A model generated the notes under the pieces. The model saw only the letters and a list, made by a program, of their open reading frames with translations, searched no databases and was not told the DNA's origin. From Pycnococcus provasolii (lineage: Eukaryota > Chlorophyta > Pseudoscourfieldiophyceae > Pseudoscourfieldiales), in contig CP150555.1 in the NCBI GenBank assembly GCA_049487715.1, positions 124,001 to 188,000 of the forward strand: DNA of 64,000 nt, read 5' to 3'. Positions 10,221 through 20,135 of this stretch are shown here, piece by piece (the first letter of the stretch is position 1; each line of letters opens with the position of its first letter). The translations under genes were made by a program, and so were the position numbers.

Positions 10221-11015
10221 CTAGTCGCCGCCGCCGCCGCCATCTCCGTTCTCGTTGCTCGCTTGAGTAGGAAGATGGGGCGCAATGGCGTCCGCCAAAC
10301 CCTGCCAGCTGCGCGTGTGGCAGTACACCGTGCCAGGTCCCGTGAACGTGCACACGAAACCTTCGCCGGACAAGTAGCTCTGGCACATGTTGCCAGGAAC
10401 GGCGAAGTTAATGTCGTAGTCCATCCCAGAGGTCCAACACAAAATCTGGCCGTTGTCGATCACGCGCTGCTCGCCAGGTTGCAGGTCGTAGCGAAGAATG
10501 CTGCCGTAGGCATCCAGGCAAAGACGCCCTGTTCCCGTAACCCTGAGCAGAAAGAAACCCTCGCCGCTGCAGCAGCCCTTCTTGCACATGTCCGCACAGT
10601 CGCGACCTTGCGCAGTTGCGCCGATAGTCAGGCTCGAGTCGGCGCACAGAAAGCTTCCGCTCTGAATGAGCCACTCCTCGTTGTTCATGTGCAGCAACAT
10701 CACCTCGCCCGGCCCGCTTGGCGTAATAAACACGTCCAGGCCGTATCCTGGCGGCACGTGGTCCTTCGGTTGGTAGTAGTTGGCGAAGAACGACTCTCCA
10801 GCGCAGCAGCACGCGAGGCAGGTCTGTCCCGTGCTTTTATTCAACATCTGCGCCTTGAGCGAGACGTCGTTGTGCATGGTGGTCATGGCGCCGGGTTCGG
10901 ACACCAGTCCATCGCCGTGTGACACGAGCACTTCGATACCCGGGTACGCACCTTGGTACCTCACCTTGTACTTCCCCGACGGATCGTGAAACTGGATGGC
11001 CTCGTTCGCCGCCAT
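10221..11015 (-). CDS. AIM24/DUF124 family protein, copy 1
   Basis: 264 residues starting at MAANEAIQF. It shows the AIM24 (TIGR00266/DUF124) layout: YKVRYQGAYPGIEVLVSHGD, then SEPGAMTTM, WLIQSGSFLCADSSLTI and a second half with GEGFFLLRVTGTGRLCLDAYGSI and FTGPGTVYCHTRS. This is a double beta-sandwich fold. Yeast Aim24 is mitochondrial and stabilises MICOS; bacterial members have no firm function. The Cys-rich insertions (CLACCCAGES, CADMCKKGCCSGE) are shared with the neighbouring copy. The C-terminus ends in a Gly run. It is transcribed away from copy 2, about 840 nt distant. Confidence 0.85.
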   Translation of the reverse strand: MAANEAIQFHDPSGKYKVRYQGAYPGIEVLVSHGDGLVSEPGAMTTMHNDVSLKAQMLNKSTGQTCLACCCAGESFFANYYQPKDHVPPGYGLDVFITPSGPGEVMLLHMNNEEWLIQSGSFLCADSSLTIGATAQGRDCADMCKKGCCSGEGFFLLRVTGTGRLCLDAYGSILRYDLQPGEQRVIDNGQILCWTSGMDYDINFAVPGNMCQSYLSGEGFVCTFTGPGTVYCHTRSWQGLADAIAPHLPTQASNENGDGGGGGD

Positions 11016-11858
11016 TATCGCCTCTGTGAAGTCTGAAGTTGTGCTGTGCTGTGCTGTGGAGCGCACAAGTCGACGCCAAAGCGAGCAAAATGGAAGCGAA
11101 GCGAGACGAGGCGAACGAGGAAGAGGACAAGGTGAACCCTAACCAAAGCAAGGCACACGGCGAGGCAACGCAAAGAAGCAACGCAAAGTGCGAGGCAAGG
11201 CAACACCAACACAGAGCACAGAGCACAGCACGAAACAAAACAAAACAGAAGGAAACAGGCACAGGCAGGTGGCACAGGCAGGTGGCGTGAAGGGGACGAC
11301 GAGTTGAGTTGCTTGCTGCGGTGCTGTGCTGCTGTGCTGCTGTGCTGCATGCACGAGAGAAGAACAGAAAACGAGAAGGAGAAGGAGAAAGAAGGCTGCA
11401 CCGCTGCAGCTCTTCGCTTTGCCTTGGCGTGCACGCTACGCTACCGGCTGCCGGCCACCCGACCATGCTGCATGCACACTTGCACACTTGCACAGCATGG
11501 GTGCATGCATGCAACTTGCATGGGTGCGTACTCTGGTGCGTACTGCGTTGCGTTCCAGCGTTGCCTCATGCATCATGCGTGCACTTGGTAGACCGCTGTC
11601 CTCCCTCCCTCCTCCTTCCTCGCCCCTCTGCCCACTACTTGTCGGCGTCGCTCCGGCCTGCTCCTCCCTTCTCCCTTCTCACGCACGTCGCACACTCGCA
11701 CCTCGCACTCCCTCAGGAGTCGCCGTGAGGAGGAGGGCTTTCGTGAAGCAGTGCGCCCATTGCCCCTTCCCCTTTCCTTGTTTTTGTTTCTCCACTTGTC
11801 AGTACTCAGTAGTACTAAGTGTTTGTTTCACCACGACAACAAGTTACCGGCCGGCGAC
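11016..11858. promoter_or_regulatory. Shared spacer of the two AIM24 genes
   Basis: An 843-nt head-to-head spacer made of low-complexity DNA: a GCTGTGCTGCTGTGCTG run around 11040 and 11325-11350, two copies of GGCACAGGCAGGTG at about 11258-11287, and many GCATGCA-type palindromes at 11465-11580. A single AACCCTAACC lies near 11135. Frames on both strands here are repeat artefacts. Confidence 0.5.
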
Positions 11859-12596
11859 ATGAGCAAGTTTGCCGACCCGTCTCTGTACGCGGTGAGGGAC
11901 CCGCAGGGGAAGTACACGGTGAAAAAGCAAGGGCCGTACGCGGTGGTGGAGTGCCAAATCAGGGATGGCGACTCTATTAAGGCGGAGCCTGGTGCGATGA
12001 TGTCCATGCCGCGAAGCGTGCAGATGGAGAGCAAGTGCGACGGCGGTTGCCCCCAGGCGTGCATACGGTGCTGCTGCGCAAAGGAGACGTGCTGTCTGAC
12101 ATTCTACACGCCCACGGCGGGGCAGGCGGACGTGCTCGTTGCGCCTCCCTACCCTGGGAACATCGCGTACCTGAACTTGGACGGAGTGAAGAAGTGGAAC
12201 TGCCAAGCAGGGTCCTTCTTAGTTGCGGACGAGAGCGTCTCGGTGGGAACCAGCTTCATCGGGTGCGTAAGAGGGTGCTGCGCGGGCGAGGGGTTCTTCG
12301 CCGTGCAGCTGAGCGGTGCTGGTCGCGCGATGATCCACTCGTACGGCGCAATTCTGCGCTACGACTTGCAGGCTGGTGAGACGCGCATTATCGACAATGG
12401 GTTTTTGGTTGCTTGGGACGCGGACATGCAGTTCGAGGTTGGTTTCCCGACTGACTTGTGCAACAGCGTTCTGAGCGGCGAGGGCGTGATAACTCGGTTT
12501 ACGGGGCCGGGCACGGTATACATCCAGACGCGCACTCTCGCCAACTTGGCGAGCGCGCTGCTCCCTCACTTCGAGACCATCGGCGGCAAGCACTAA
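11859..12596 (+). CDS. AIM24/DUF124 family protein, copy 2
   Basis: 245 residues from MSKFADPS, the ATG nearest the conserved part; 36 further codons are open upstream but are hydrophobic low complexity. The motifs parallel those of copy 1: YTVKKQGPYAVVECQIRDGD, AEPGAMMSM, WNCQAGSFLVADES, GEGFFAVQLSGAGRA, and FTGPGTVYIQTRTLANLAS. It shares Cys clusters (CIRCCCAKETCC and CVRGCCAGEG). The two genes are the product of an inverted duplication or an old head-to-head pair. The Cys clusters could bind metal; this is inference. Confidence 0.85.
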   Translation: MSKFADPSLYAVRDPQGKYTVKKQGPYAVVECQIRDGDSIKAEPGAMMSMPRSVQMESKCDGGCPQACIRCCCAKETCCLTFYTPTAGQADVLVAPPYPGNIAYLNLDGVKKWNCQAGSFLVADESVSVGTSFIGCVRGCCAGEGFFAVQLSGAGRAMIHSYGAILRYDLQAGETRIIDNGFLVAWDADMQFEVGFPTDLCNSVLSGEGVITRFTGPGTVYIQTRTLANLASALLPHFETIGGKH

Positions 12597-12673
12597 TCTC
12601 TGTTACACAACAACAACAACAACAACCAACTTGCACAAAGCAGGCGACGGAGCCTCGAGGTGGTGTGTCGCCC

Positions 12674-12693
12674 GAACCCTAACCCCTAACCCC
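12674..12693. repeat. Telomere-type repeat, short
   Basis: AACCCTAACCCCTAACCCC, three degenerate units, 134 nt upstream of the MAM33 start codon. Confidence 0.7.
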
Positions 12694-12827
12694 TGGACTT
12701 GTTTGTTGGTGTGGAAGAAGGTTCGTTGTTTTTACTAAACCCCCAAACCCCGCGACCTTCAGGTTTCTTCTGCCTCCCGCCGCCATTCCCTCCCTCCCCC
12801 TTCCCAACAAAGAGGCTCGTGCTTGTC

Positions 12828-14019
12828 ATGCCCGGCTCGCTCGTCACTCGCTTATGCCGACTGCGGTTCCCGCGAACGCTGGGACCGCAGCTGGTACTCG
12901 GACGGGCGTCGTCCTCCTTGTCGTCATTTGCTCACGTGCCTCTTGTCCGCGTCTCGTGTGCCAAGCCGCGCTCAGGTCTCGTCGCGCCGGGTTTGCTCGC
13001 GTCGTTCTCCCCCTCGTCGGCGGTTCAAGCGGCTGGATCGGCGCGATCGTCGTGGACGCACGTGCGCCTCTACGCGTCTGCAGCCGCGCGAGGCGCAGGC
13101 ACGCTCAGCGACCCCGACGAGGACGAAGGCCTGGACGACGACGTCGACCTGGTCAGCGCGCTGGAGAGCGAAATTGAACACGAAGACGAAGCTGAGAAGG
13201 ATGGAGACGGGTCCGAAGATGAGTTTGAAAGTCTCATGGGTGTTCTCAAGTCCGAGTTCGGATTCACGCTCGCGAAAGACGACGCAGGAGACGCCGAAAT
13301 CGTTCTCACGAAGAAGGAAAATGGAGAGGAAATCACGCTCATGCTGCAGTCGGACGGTGACATGGACGCAGGTGGCGAGGACGGCGAGGAACCGGAAGAC
13401 GAAGACGATCTCGCGTTCGAAACGGAGGGTGTGACTGCCGTTCTCGCAGTCAAGAAGGGAAAGGAGGAGGTGCAGTTTGACGTGGCGTTTAAGGGCGACG
13501 AGGACTTCCCTGAAGTCCGCCGCGTTGCGTTCGTTGAGTCGGGCAAGGGTGGCATGATGGGAATGATGGACATCAACGCCATCACGTCCTCGCCGTACAA
13601 CGGACCCGATTTTGAGACGCTCGACGAAAGACTGCAGGTACGTCGCTGACAAGTGATACTTATGCCTTTTTTTGAAAATTTTTGTTCGTCTTGTGGAATG
13701 AGAAGGGACGAGACCATTTGCGACATTTGCACGTCAGTCGAAGGCGTCACGCGCACTGCCGACAACTAAGCATCCAAACATCAGTCTTCAAAGTTTTCCG
13801 ATCTCATCGCAGCGCACGTGCTCACGGGTGACAACACAAGCAAAATTGCACGACCTAACCAAAGCCACCCACACCACCACTTCACAGGAGGGCATTCTGT
13901 TCTATCTCCAAGAGAGGTTGCCCAACGATGCGTACAAAACCTTGATCGCGGCAGCCAACAACAAGGAAAAACGCGAATACAGGCGCTGGCTGAAGAAGTT
14001 CAAGACAATCGCCTCGTAG
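12828..14019 (+). CDS. MAM33/p32 (gC1qR) family mitochondrial matrix protein, two exons
   Basis: Exons 12828-13637 and 13888-14019 join in phase 0. The first ~100 residues are Ser/Arg/Leu-rich, a typical organelle presequence. Then come an acidic stretch (DPDEDEGLDDDVDL), the strand segments of the doughnut-shaped p32 trimer (FTLAKDDAGDAEIVLTKKE; VEVQFDV-like VQFDVAFKG), and in exon 2 the closing helices LFYLQERLPNDAYKTLI and NKEKREYRRWLKKF, which match the family's C-terminal signature. The protein acts in mitochondrial translation and ribosome biogenesis in other eukaryotes. Without splicing the frame would stop right after DERLQ, losing the conserved end; that makes the intron call firm. 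Confidence 0.85.
13638..13887 (+). other. Spliceosomal intron, 250 nt
   Basis: Donor CAG|GTACGT and acceptor CTTCACAG|GAG, with a CTAAC branch-like sequence about 35 nt before the acceptor. Removal joins the two halves of the MAM33 domain in frame. This is the only intron in the window that I consider well supported. Confidence 0.85.
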
Positions 14020-14090
14020 ATTTCCTTCCAGTAACAAATTTTCATGTGTGCGTTCCACAAAAACAAAAAGAAACGTTGCGTTGTCCCTAG

Positions 14091-14882
14091 TTAGTTGTTA
14101 CTACTGCTTTGCAACAATTGCAGAAGGAAAATGAAAATGTTCAGTATGTCCAGGTACAGTGAGAGAGCTGCAAGCACGTACTCATCTGGATCGAGCTGCA
14201 TACGTTTCCCTGAGAGCAGAATCTGCACGTCGTACACCAGGTAGCAGCTAAAGAGGATTGCGCCGATGCTTGCGTACACGATGTTGACGATGCGATTCGC
14301 TGGGAAGAACGATGCGAGTATGCCGCAGAAGAGAAGGCCGAAGAGTGTCACGAGCAGTGCTCCGCCCATCGCGGTGAAGTCGTATCGCGTTTGCATGGCG
14401 TACAGGACAAGCACCGCGCACAGCAAGCCAGTGATTGCAACTGCCGTTATGGTAATTTCTACGGGCGTGATTGCCGCAATGCAGGCGACTAAGTACGCCT
14501 CGCACAAGGTGAACAATCCAAGCATGACGAGATTGATCGGGTGTGATCGGCGGAGGTGGTCGCTGCACGACAAAGCGATGACGACGACGAAACTGAGTAC
14601 GGAAGCAGTAATGAGCATTGCTGGCGATGATGCGCAGTACGCACGGACAGCTGGCGCAGTGCCGACGACAATTGCAAAGATGGCGGTGACGATGAGCTGC
14701 GCTGCCAAAATTCCAAATACCTTGCGGACGAAGCCACGACGCACGTCGACGTCCCATCCTAGTCCCTGCGAGGATGCGTAACCCATCTCTGGATCGAAGT
14801 TTATTGGACCTCCGCTCGAGGAGGTGCCATAGTAGTAAACACTCGACCACGACGATGGGCGCTTGCTGTCAGACTGCCACAT
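14091..14882 (-). CDS. Lifeguard / BAX-inhibitor-1 (TMBIM) family membrane protein
   Basis: 263 residues starting at MWQSDSKR. A cytosolic N-terminal part with RRGFVRKVFGILAAQL, the family's entry motif, leads into seven hydrophobic helices. The last part carries YASIGAILFSCYLVYDVQILLSGKR and DPDEYVLAALSLYLDILNIFIFLLQLL, the classic LFG signature including the conserved Asp residues of the pH-sensing pair. Members are ER or Golgi Ca2+-leak channels that restrain cell death. It is tail to tail with MAM33. Confidence 0.92.
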   Translation of the reverse strand: MWQSDSKRPSSWSSVYYYGTSSSGGPINFDPEMGYASSQGLGWDVDVRRGFVRKVFGILAAQLIVTAIFAIVVGTAPAVRAYCASSPAMLITASVLSFVVVIALSCSDHLRRSHPINLVMLGLFTLCEAYLVACIAAITPVEITITAVAITGLLCAVLVLYAMQTRYDFTAMGGALLVTLFGLLFCGILASFFPANRIVNIVYASIGAILFSCYLVYDVQILLSGKRMQLDPDEYVLAALSLYLDILNIFIFLLQLLQSSSNN

Positions 14883-15059
14883 GGCTGCAGCACGTGTACA
14901 ATTCACCTGATGGCGCCTGCGCGGGATTTTGTTGCTGACGCGATAGGCTCTTTCCTCATCGATTTTTTCATATTATGGGGGTTTCCACCATCGACTGTTT
15001 CCAGTTGGACTTTTTAGGTTACTTTTACACGTATGGGGATACAACTGTACAACAAGTCT

Positions 15060-16554
15060 TCACATGTCTCGCCTTGCGTACGCGACGCGGCAGACGCAAC
15101 ACTTCAAGTCGGGATCCTTCGATACGCCGTCGACATCCTGCGCGCGACGAGAGCGCTCCGACTTGGCGCGCGCGAAGGATTCGCACGTGTCAAGGCAAGC
15201 GACGTGCATGACGTGCGTGCAGCTCAGCCACGCGAGTGGCTCCGTCGAGGATGTGGAGATGCCAACGGATAGTGAGGCCATGCAGATTGGGCACTCCAGC
15301 CCACCAGTCTCGCGGGCGCGCCGCTCAGCCTCTGACATCACGTATTCCCAGTCCACGTCGGCGATGTGAGGTGCGACCGTGGAGTCCATGCTCGGGTGAG
15401 GAGGAGGAAGGGAAGGTGCCGACGTCGATGAGGCTTGCGCGGAGGGACGAAATGCACGAATTCCACGACCACCAAGCCACGTAAACCCGTGGCCAAAGCT
15501 CAGATCGCCTCCGTCGACGTCGACTCTGTTGTTGTTGTTGTTGTTGTCGTCGTCGTCGTCGTCGTCGTCATCGTCGACGACGGTGGAGATCTGGGCTTCT
15601 GCGTGCCGAAGGCTGTGTGCGATGCTCTTCAGACACTGCACGGTTCGGCGTCTGAGCAAGGCCGAGCCTTCGCTCGAGCTCCTCCATCGCACGCCGCGAC
15701 GCCTCAGCGCCAGCATCTAGTTCCGACATCAGATCATCCACCTCACGGTCCGCATCCTTGAGTTCTTTCCTGATGGCTGCTCCTTCACGCCCCACCACCG
15801 CCGCTAGCCACGCGAACTGTCTCAGTTGTCCACCTCTCACGTCCCCTTGTGCGGGTGGAGGCCTCTTCGCGAGCACGTCACGCACAAAGCGCAGGCGCGC
15901 TGCGTGGCCTCTCCACGCCGCCTGCACTTTGGTTGCGCAGACGCGTCGCCAGTAGCTCGCGCCAACGCACACGGTGACTCGCTCGTAGTGCGCGGTTCGG
16001 CAGAGCGGGCACGCGATGGTTCCGCTCGCATCCGCGAGGCTCTGTCCCCTCCTCTGGAACGCCTCGAAGGACCTCAGGCACTTGAGGTGGAAAGCGTGTC
16101 CGCAGCTGGTGACAGCCTGCGGTTCGTCTTTGAACGTTTCTCTGCACACGGCGCACTTCGCTGGGTGCGTGAGCAGTCCTCGGTCGTACGCTTTCTTGAG
16201 GACGTCGAGCCACACTTCGTGCGTGAGTGCGGGCGCCGGTCTGTCTGCAAGTCCCATTCTCTGCGCGAGGCTCATGGGCGCGTGTCCGTGCGCGAGCGTC
16301 GCTGAGTACTGCGTGACCATACTGCCGCTTCCCGATGCGTCCCCTTCGCCTGCGTCGTCGTCGAGCTGCTGGCTCCTCAAGCTCGCTTGCAGGCTTGAGT
16401 GTTTCCGTCTGACGCGCGGGTCCGAGAGCGACGCGCGGTCTGGCAGGCTGTACTTGTGCGCCTTGTGGTCCTGCAGAGCCGCGGCCGCGAGCAGAAGGGA
16501 GCGGGCGTCATTACTGTCCTTGCCAGAGCTCTTCCTATGATTTGTGCGTGGCAT
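15060..16554 (-). CDS. RNF32-like protein: RING-H2, IQ motif, second RING; frame break between
   Basis: The first frame (16554 to ~15640) has RING 1 (CAVCRETFKDEPQAVTSC-GHAFHLKCL ... CPLCRTAHY) and an IQ motif (ATKVQAAWRGHAARLRF). The second frame (to 15060) has another RING (CPICMASLS ... CTHVMHVACL ... CCVCRVAYARRDM). RING-IQ-RING is the known order in the ciliated-cell/testis protein RNF32, so the two frames almost certainly form one gene. They overlap at 15568-15716 with a +1 offset, beside an Asp/Asn codon repeat. Removing 15599-15641 (43 nt, GT...AG on the minus strand) would restore the frame; an indel is the alternative. It is likely an E3 ubiquitin ligase binding calmodulin through the IQ motif (inference). 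Confidence 0.75.
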
Positions 16555-17125
16555 GACGCCACACACACCTTCCTTAAGGAGGTGAGAATGAGGTCAAACG
16601 AAGCTTTGACTTCGAACGGAACGGAAGAACAGGGACGGGAAGGGAAGCCTCCACCTGAATTCTCAACCTGAAACCCCGACCACCTGAACCTAACTAGACT
16701 AAGAGGAACCCCCAACCAAAACACCCAACCAAACCACCCGACCAAACCACCCGACCAAACCACCCGACCAAACCACCCGACCAAACCACCCGACCAAAAC
16801 CAAATCCCTCGGTAGGAAACGAGCTACAGGGTTCACCCATAACCTTTACCGGGTACATTTTGTCTAAGGAAGTGAACTACGATAAGGAAGGGTCCCGAGG
16901 TGGGAGGGACCCCGGGCAGCCGGGCGTGGGCGTTAGGGTTAGGGTTAGCCCACCAAATGCCCTGAGCACCACAAATTCCGAGGGTCCCTGAACGAACTTC
17001 GGTTCGCCTCCACCTCTCCCTCCCTCCCTGTCCCTGTCGTTGTCGTCCCTCCTCCTCCTCCCAACGCCACGCCACGTTCCCCTCTCCTTCTCCGGCTAGT
17101 TTTTCTCTTCTCCACAACACAAAAG
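16555..17125. promoter_or_regulatory. Divergent spacer with minisatellite and telomere-type repeat
   Basis: A region between the RNF32-like (left) and FtsH-like (right) genes. Bases 16715-16801 are a 13-nt tandem repeat, and 16932-16948 hold TTAGGG units 177 nt before the ATG at 17126. A C/T-rich tract (17010-17100) precedes the start. No gene was found. Confidence 0.65.
16715..16801. repeat. 13-nt minisatellite
   Basis: About six tandem copies of ACCAAACCACCCG, the last five perfect. Confidence 0.9.
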
Positions 17126-19403
17126 ATGTCCATGACGATGTCGGCTCTGCGCTTCCACCCGCTCTCTTCTCGTCCTTCTCCTCGTCCGACTCCTCGTGCT
17201 AGGGGGGATAGGCAGGGTGCTAGGGGTTCTCGTGCTCCTGCAGTCACTTCTCGGATGTCCACTTCCACTTCCACGGTGACTCCTCGGCTTAGGAGCACGT
17301 CTGGGAGCTCTCAGAAGTCGTCGTCGGGGAACGCGATAACTGATGAACCAGGTGTGACACAGCCAAAACAAACAAGTGGTGTGTCGGCTGAGAATAGCAG
17401 CAGTTTGGATAACAGCAGCAGCAGCAAGCAGTGCGGACGACAACAACGCGACTTCAACGACTACAGCAGCAGCAGCAGCGACGACGACGACGACGACGGC
17501 CGCAGTCACGTCCACAGCCGCCGCGAAAGCCAAACCACAAAACAACCGCCGACCTTCGCGCAAAAATGCACCAAACGACGACGAAAACGAAAACCAACAA
17601 CCGCGAACGCCGCAGACACTCATACAACTCGCCGTCGCCGCCGTGCTACGCCTGTGCGCAATGCCCGTACTCCTCCTCACGCGGTTCATGCACACAACCG
17701 CGCACTCGAGAATGCACCCGTTCGCGCGGTTCGTCGTGCAGGCAGCGGCACTCGCGAGCGTCATCGGCGCGACGGCTGCTCTGCCGAAAATTGTCACCGG
17801 AAAACCTCCCGTCGCAACAAGCAGGCGCAACGTCGCACCCAAGGCTGTGCCGTACTCGACGCTCATGCACCTAGCTCGGCAGGGACGTGTCGAAGCAGCC
17901 GTGTTCGACGCCGCCAGCGATCGCGTCACATTCCGCGCGTACGCGTCGCTGCGCGAGCGTGCGGATGCACACAAGGCGCTCGCCGCAAGGCTAGAGTATG
18001 CACTGAGAATTGAAGAGCAGAAGGTGCGTGGCTCGGTTGACGGCGCTTCGAACACTGCGCTGGAGCGCGTCGTCAACAACTACATGTCATGGGCACGCAG
18101 CAACCAAGGTGCGACGCCGCAGGTGCCATCCGCTCCGCAGCCGCAGCCGCAGCCGCCGCCGCTGCCCAAGCCTGCTACGGTGTACTCGACGCGCCGTCTC
18201 CCTGGCGACGTTGACGCAAACCTGCTCGCGACGTTGAGCAAGGAGTATCCAAGGCGCTCGGTGGGGCCTGCTTCCGTGAGCGTCGCAACGCCAACGTTTG
18301 CGCGCAGCTTGGGCAAGGCGCTTTCGTACGCCTTGCTTCTCTGGCTGCCTCTCATGCCTCTGTTCTTCATCATGAGAAACATGACACGCAACATGGGCGA
18401 TCGCAACGGAACGAATGCTCGGCGCAACAACGGCACGAAGGCTGCCGACGGTGCCGTCGACACCGTGCCGCAGCAGACGTTCGCGGACGTGGCTGGGTGC
18501 GAGCAGGCTAAGGCTGAGCTCGCGGAGGTTGTCGCATGCCTTCGTTCGGACGACGAGGCGTACGCTGGTCTCGAGCATCTCATTCCTCGCGGCGTGCTTC
18601 TTGCCGGACCCCCCGGCACGGGTAAGACGCTGCTTGCCCGCTCGGTGGCGGGCGAGGCGGGCGTCGCCTTCTTCTCCATTTCCGCGAGCGAGTTTGTTGA
18701 GATGTTCGTTGGACGCGGCGCGGCGCGCGTGCGAAGCCTGTTCGCCGAGGCTCGCCGCAGTGCGCCGGCTGTCGTGTTTATCGACGAGATCGATGCCGTG
18801 GGTGGAAAGCGTGGCCGTGGCCTGAATGACGAGCGCGATCAGACGCTGAACCAGCTTCTTACGGAGCTCGACGGCTTTGACACGTCAGACAAGCGCGTTG
18901 TCGTTTTGGCTGCTACAAATCGCGCGGATTTCCTTGATAGCGCCCTGACGCGATCCGGGCGATTCAGCCGTAAGGTGTACGTCGAGCTACCTTCGCGAAG
19001 TGATCGCGAGCAAATTGCCGCGCTTCACCTGAAGCGCGTTCCGCTCGCCGACGACGTCGGTGCTCTGAGCTATCTGCTTGCAGATCTGACGAGTGGTTGC
19101 TCGGGCGCGGATCTCGCGGCGGTGGTATCTGACGCCGCTCTCCTGAGTGCGCGTCGTGTACGCTCGTCGTCATCGCCATCGCCATCGCCGCCGTCGTCGT
19201 CGTCGTCTGAAGATGAGTCTCCCTCGAAGTCGTCAGCTCCTCCCCGCGGCGTGACTTTCTCCGACGTCCGAGAAGCTTGCCTACGCCTTCGCCGCGGCGT
19301 CGATGGACGCGGGGGTGCCGACGCTCCTTGGTTCCGCCGCGGCTGGCTTCCCCAGGACAACTCGCCAAATAACTCGAACATGCCCAACTTCACCACCTTG
19401 TAA
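17126..19403 (+). CDS. FtsH-like AAA ATPase lacking the M41 protease domain (plastid-type)
   Basis: The C-terminal frame (open from 17358) carries two hydrophobic regions ([35 protein letters not shown]) flanking a FtsH-type extracytoplasmic segment ([19 protein letters not shown]). The AAA domain follows: [14 protein letters not shown], Walker A GPPGTGKT, Walker B VVFIDEID, the second region of homology with [22 protein letters not shown] and the lid [11 protein letters not shown]. It then ends about 50 residues later, with no HEXXH zinc-protease domain. The N-terminal frame from ATG 17126 is Ser/Arg-rich and transit-peptide-like; joining it needs a +1 change or an intron between 17358 and about 17550, inside AGC/GAC codon repeats. 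It is probably a plastid membrane ATPase without proteolysis. Confidence 0.8.
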
Positions 19404-19582
19404 AACGTTTTTTAATGTCTTAAAACGACTTTTTAATGTTATCATTTTTTTTCTTTGTCAAGTATGGCACTACCCTAACATATTGGGTACAAATCACATG
19501 ACAACATTTGAGACAGCGTGAAAGTTATTATTACTGGACACACACACACACGCACACACGCGCAACACAACACAAATAGCCC

Positions 19583-19831
19583 TCATGCCGCGTTGACTTC
19601 CTCGCACGCGTCAATCCACTCGCTGTACAGGTCTATTGGGTCCGACAGCGGCGTGATTCGCCCGACGTGTGACTTTCCGCACCGCCCGCACTCGACGATG
19701 CCGAGTCCTTTCTCGAGGTCCATCTTCGCGACGACGGACTTCTCGTGGTTGCAGAAGGGGCAGTTGAACGTCGTCGAGAGCTTCGGCCTCGGCTTTTTCG
19801 GCGGCGCCTTCGACGTCTTACGCTTTCCCAT
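19583..19831 (-). CDS. ELOF1: Transcription elongation factor ELOF1/Elf1 homologue
   Basis: 82 residues, the usual length. A basic N-terminus (MGKRKTSKAPPKKPRPKL) is followed by the zinc ribbon CPFCNH ... CGRCGKSH with four Cys, and the helix PIDLYSEWIDACEEV that defines the family. It binds RNA polymerase II during elongation and aids transcription-coupled repair. It is convergent with the FtsH-like gene and divergent from RecQ. Confidence 0.95.
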   Translation of the reverse strand: MGKRKTSKAPPKKPRPKLSTTFNCPFCNHEKSVVAKMDLEKGLGIVECGRCGKSHVGRITPLSDPIDLYSEWIDACEEVNAA

Positions 19832-20135
19832 AGTCTACTGCCTAGTAAGTGTGTAAAGACCACTTACTGGTTCACCAACCGGGAGAGGCGTGTGGTGAGG
19901 TGAGGTCGGTGCGGTAGGTGCACACACGAGAGAGAGGGAGAGAGAGCGAGAGAAAGAAATGTATGGCGAAGAATGAAATGGGAACGGCGCCGTGAAACAG
20001 AGAGAGAGAGAATTCTGTGGGAGACTCTCGGCGGTTAGGGTTTAGGACTAGGACTAGGGTTACGATATTTGTGTCTGCTTGGCCTGCTTTGCCCTCCTAG
20101 CTAGGTCCTGGCTCCTTCATTTTTCTGCTCAAGGT
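19832..20135. promoter_or_regulatory. ELOF1/RecQ divergent spacer
   Basis: A GAGAGA-rich tract (19929-20015) and a degenerate telomere-type repeat at 20034-20063 (TTAGGG, then TTTAGG, CTAGG and CTAGGG variants), 72 nt before the RecQ ATG. Confidence 0.6.
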
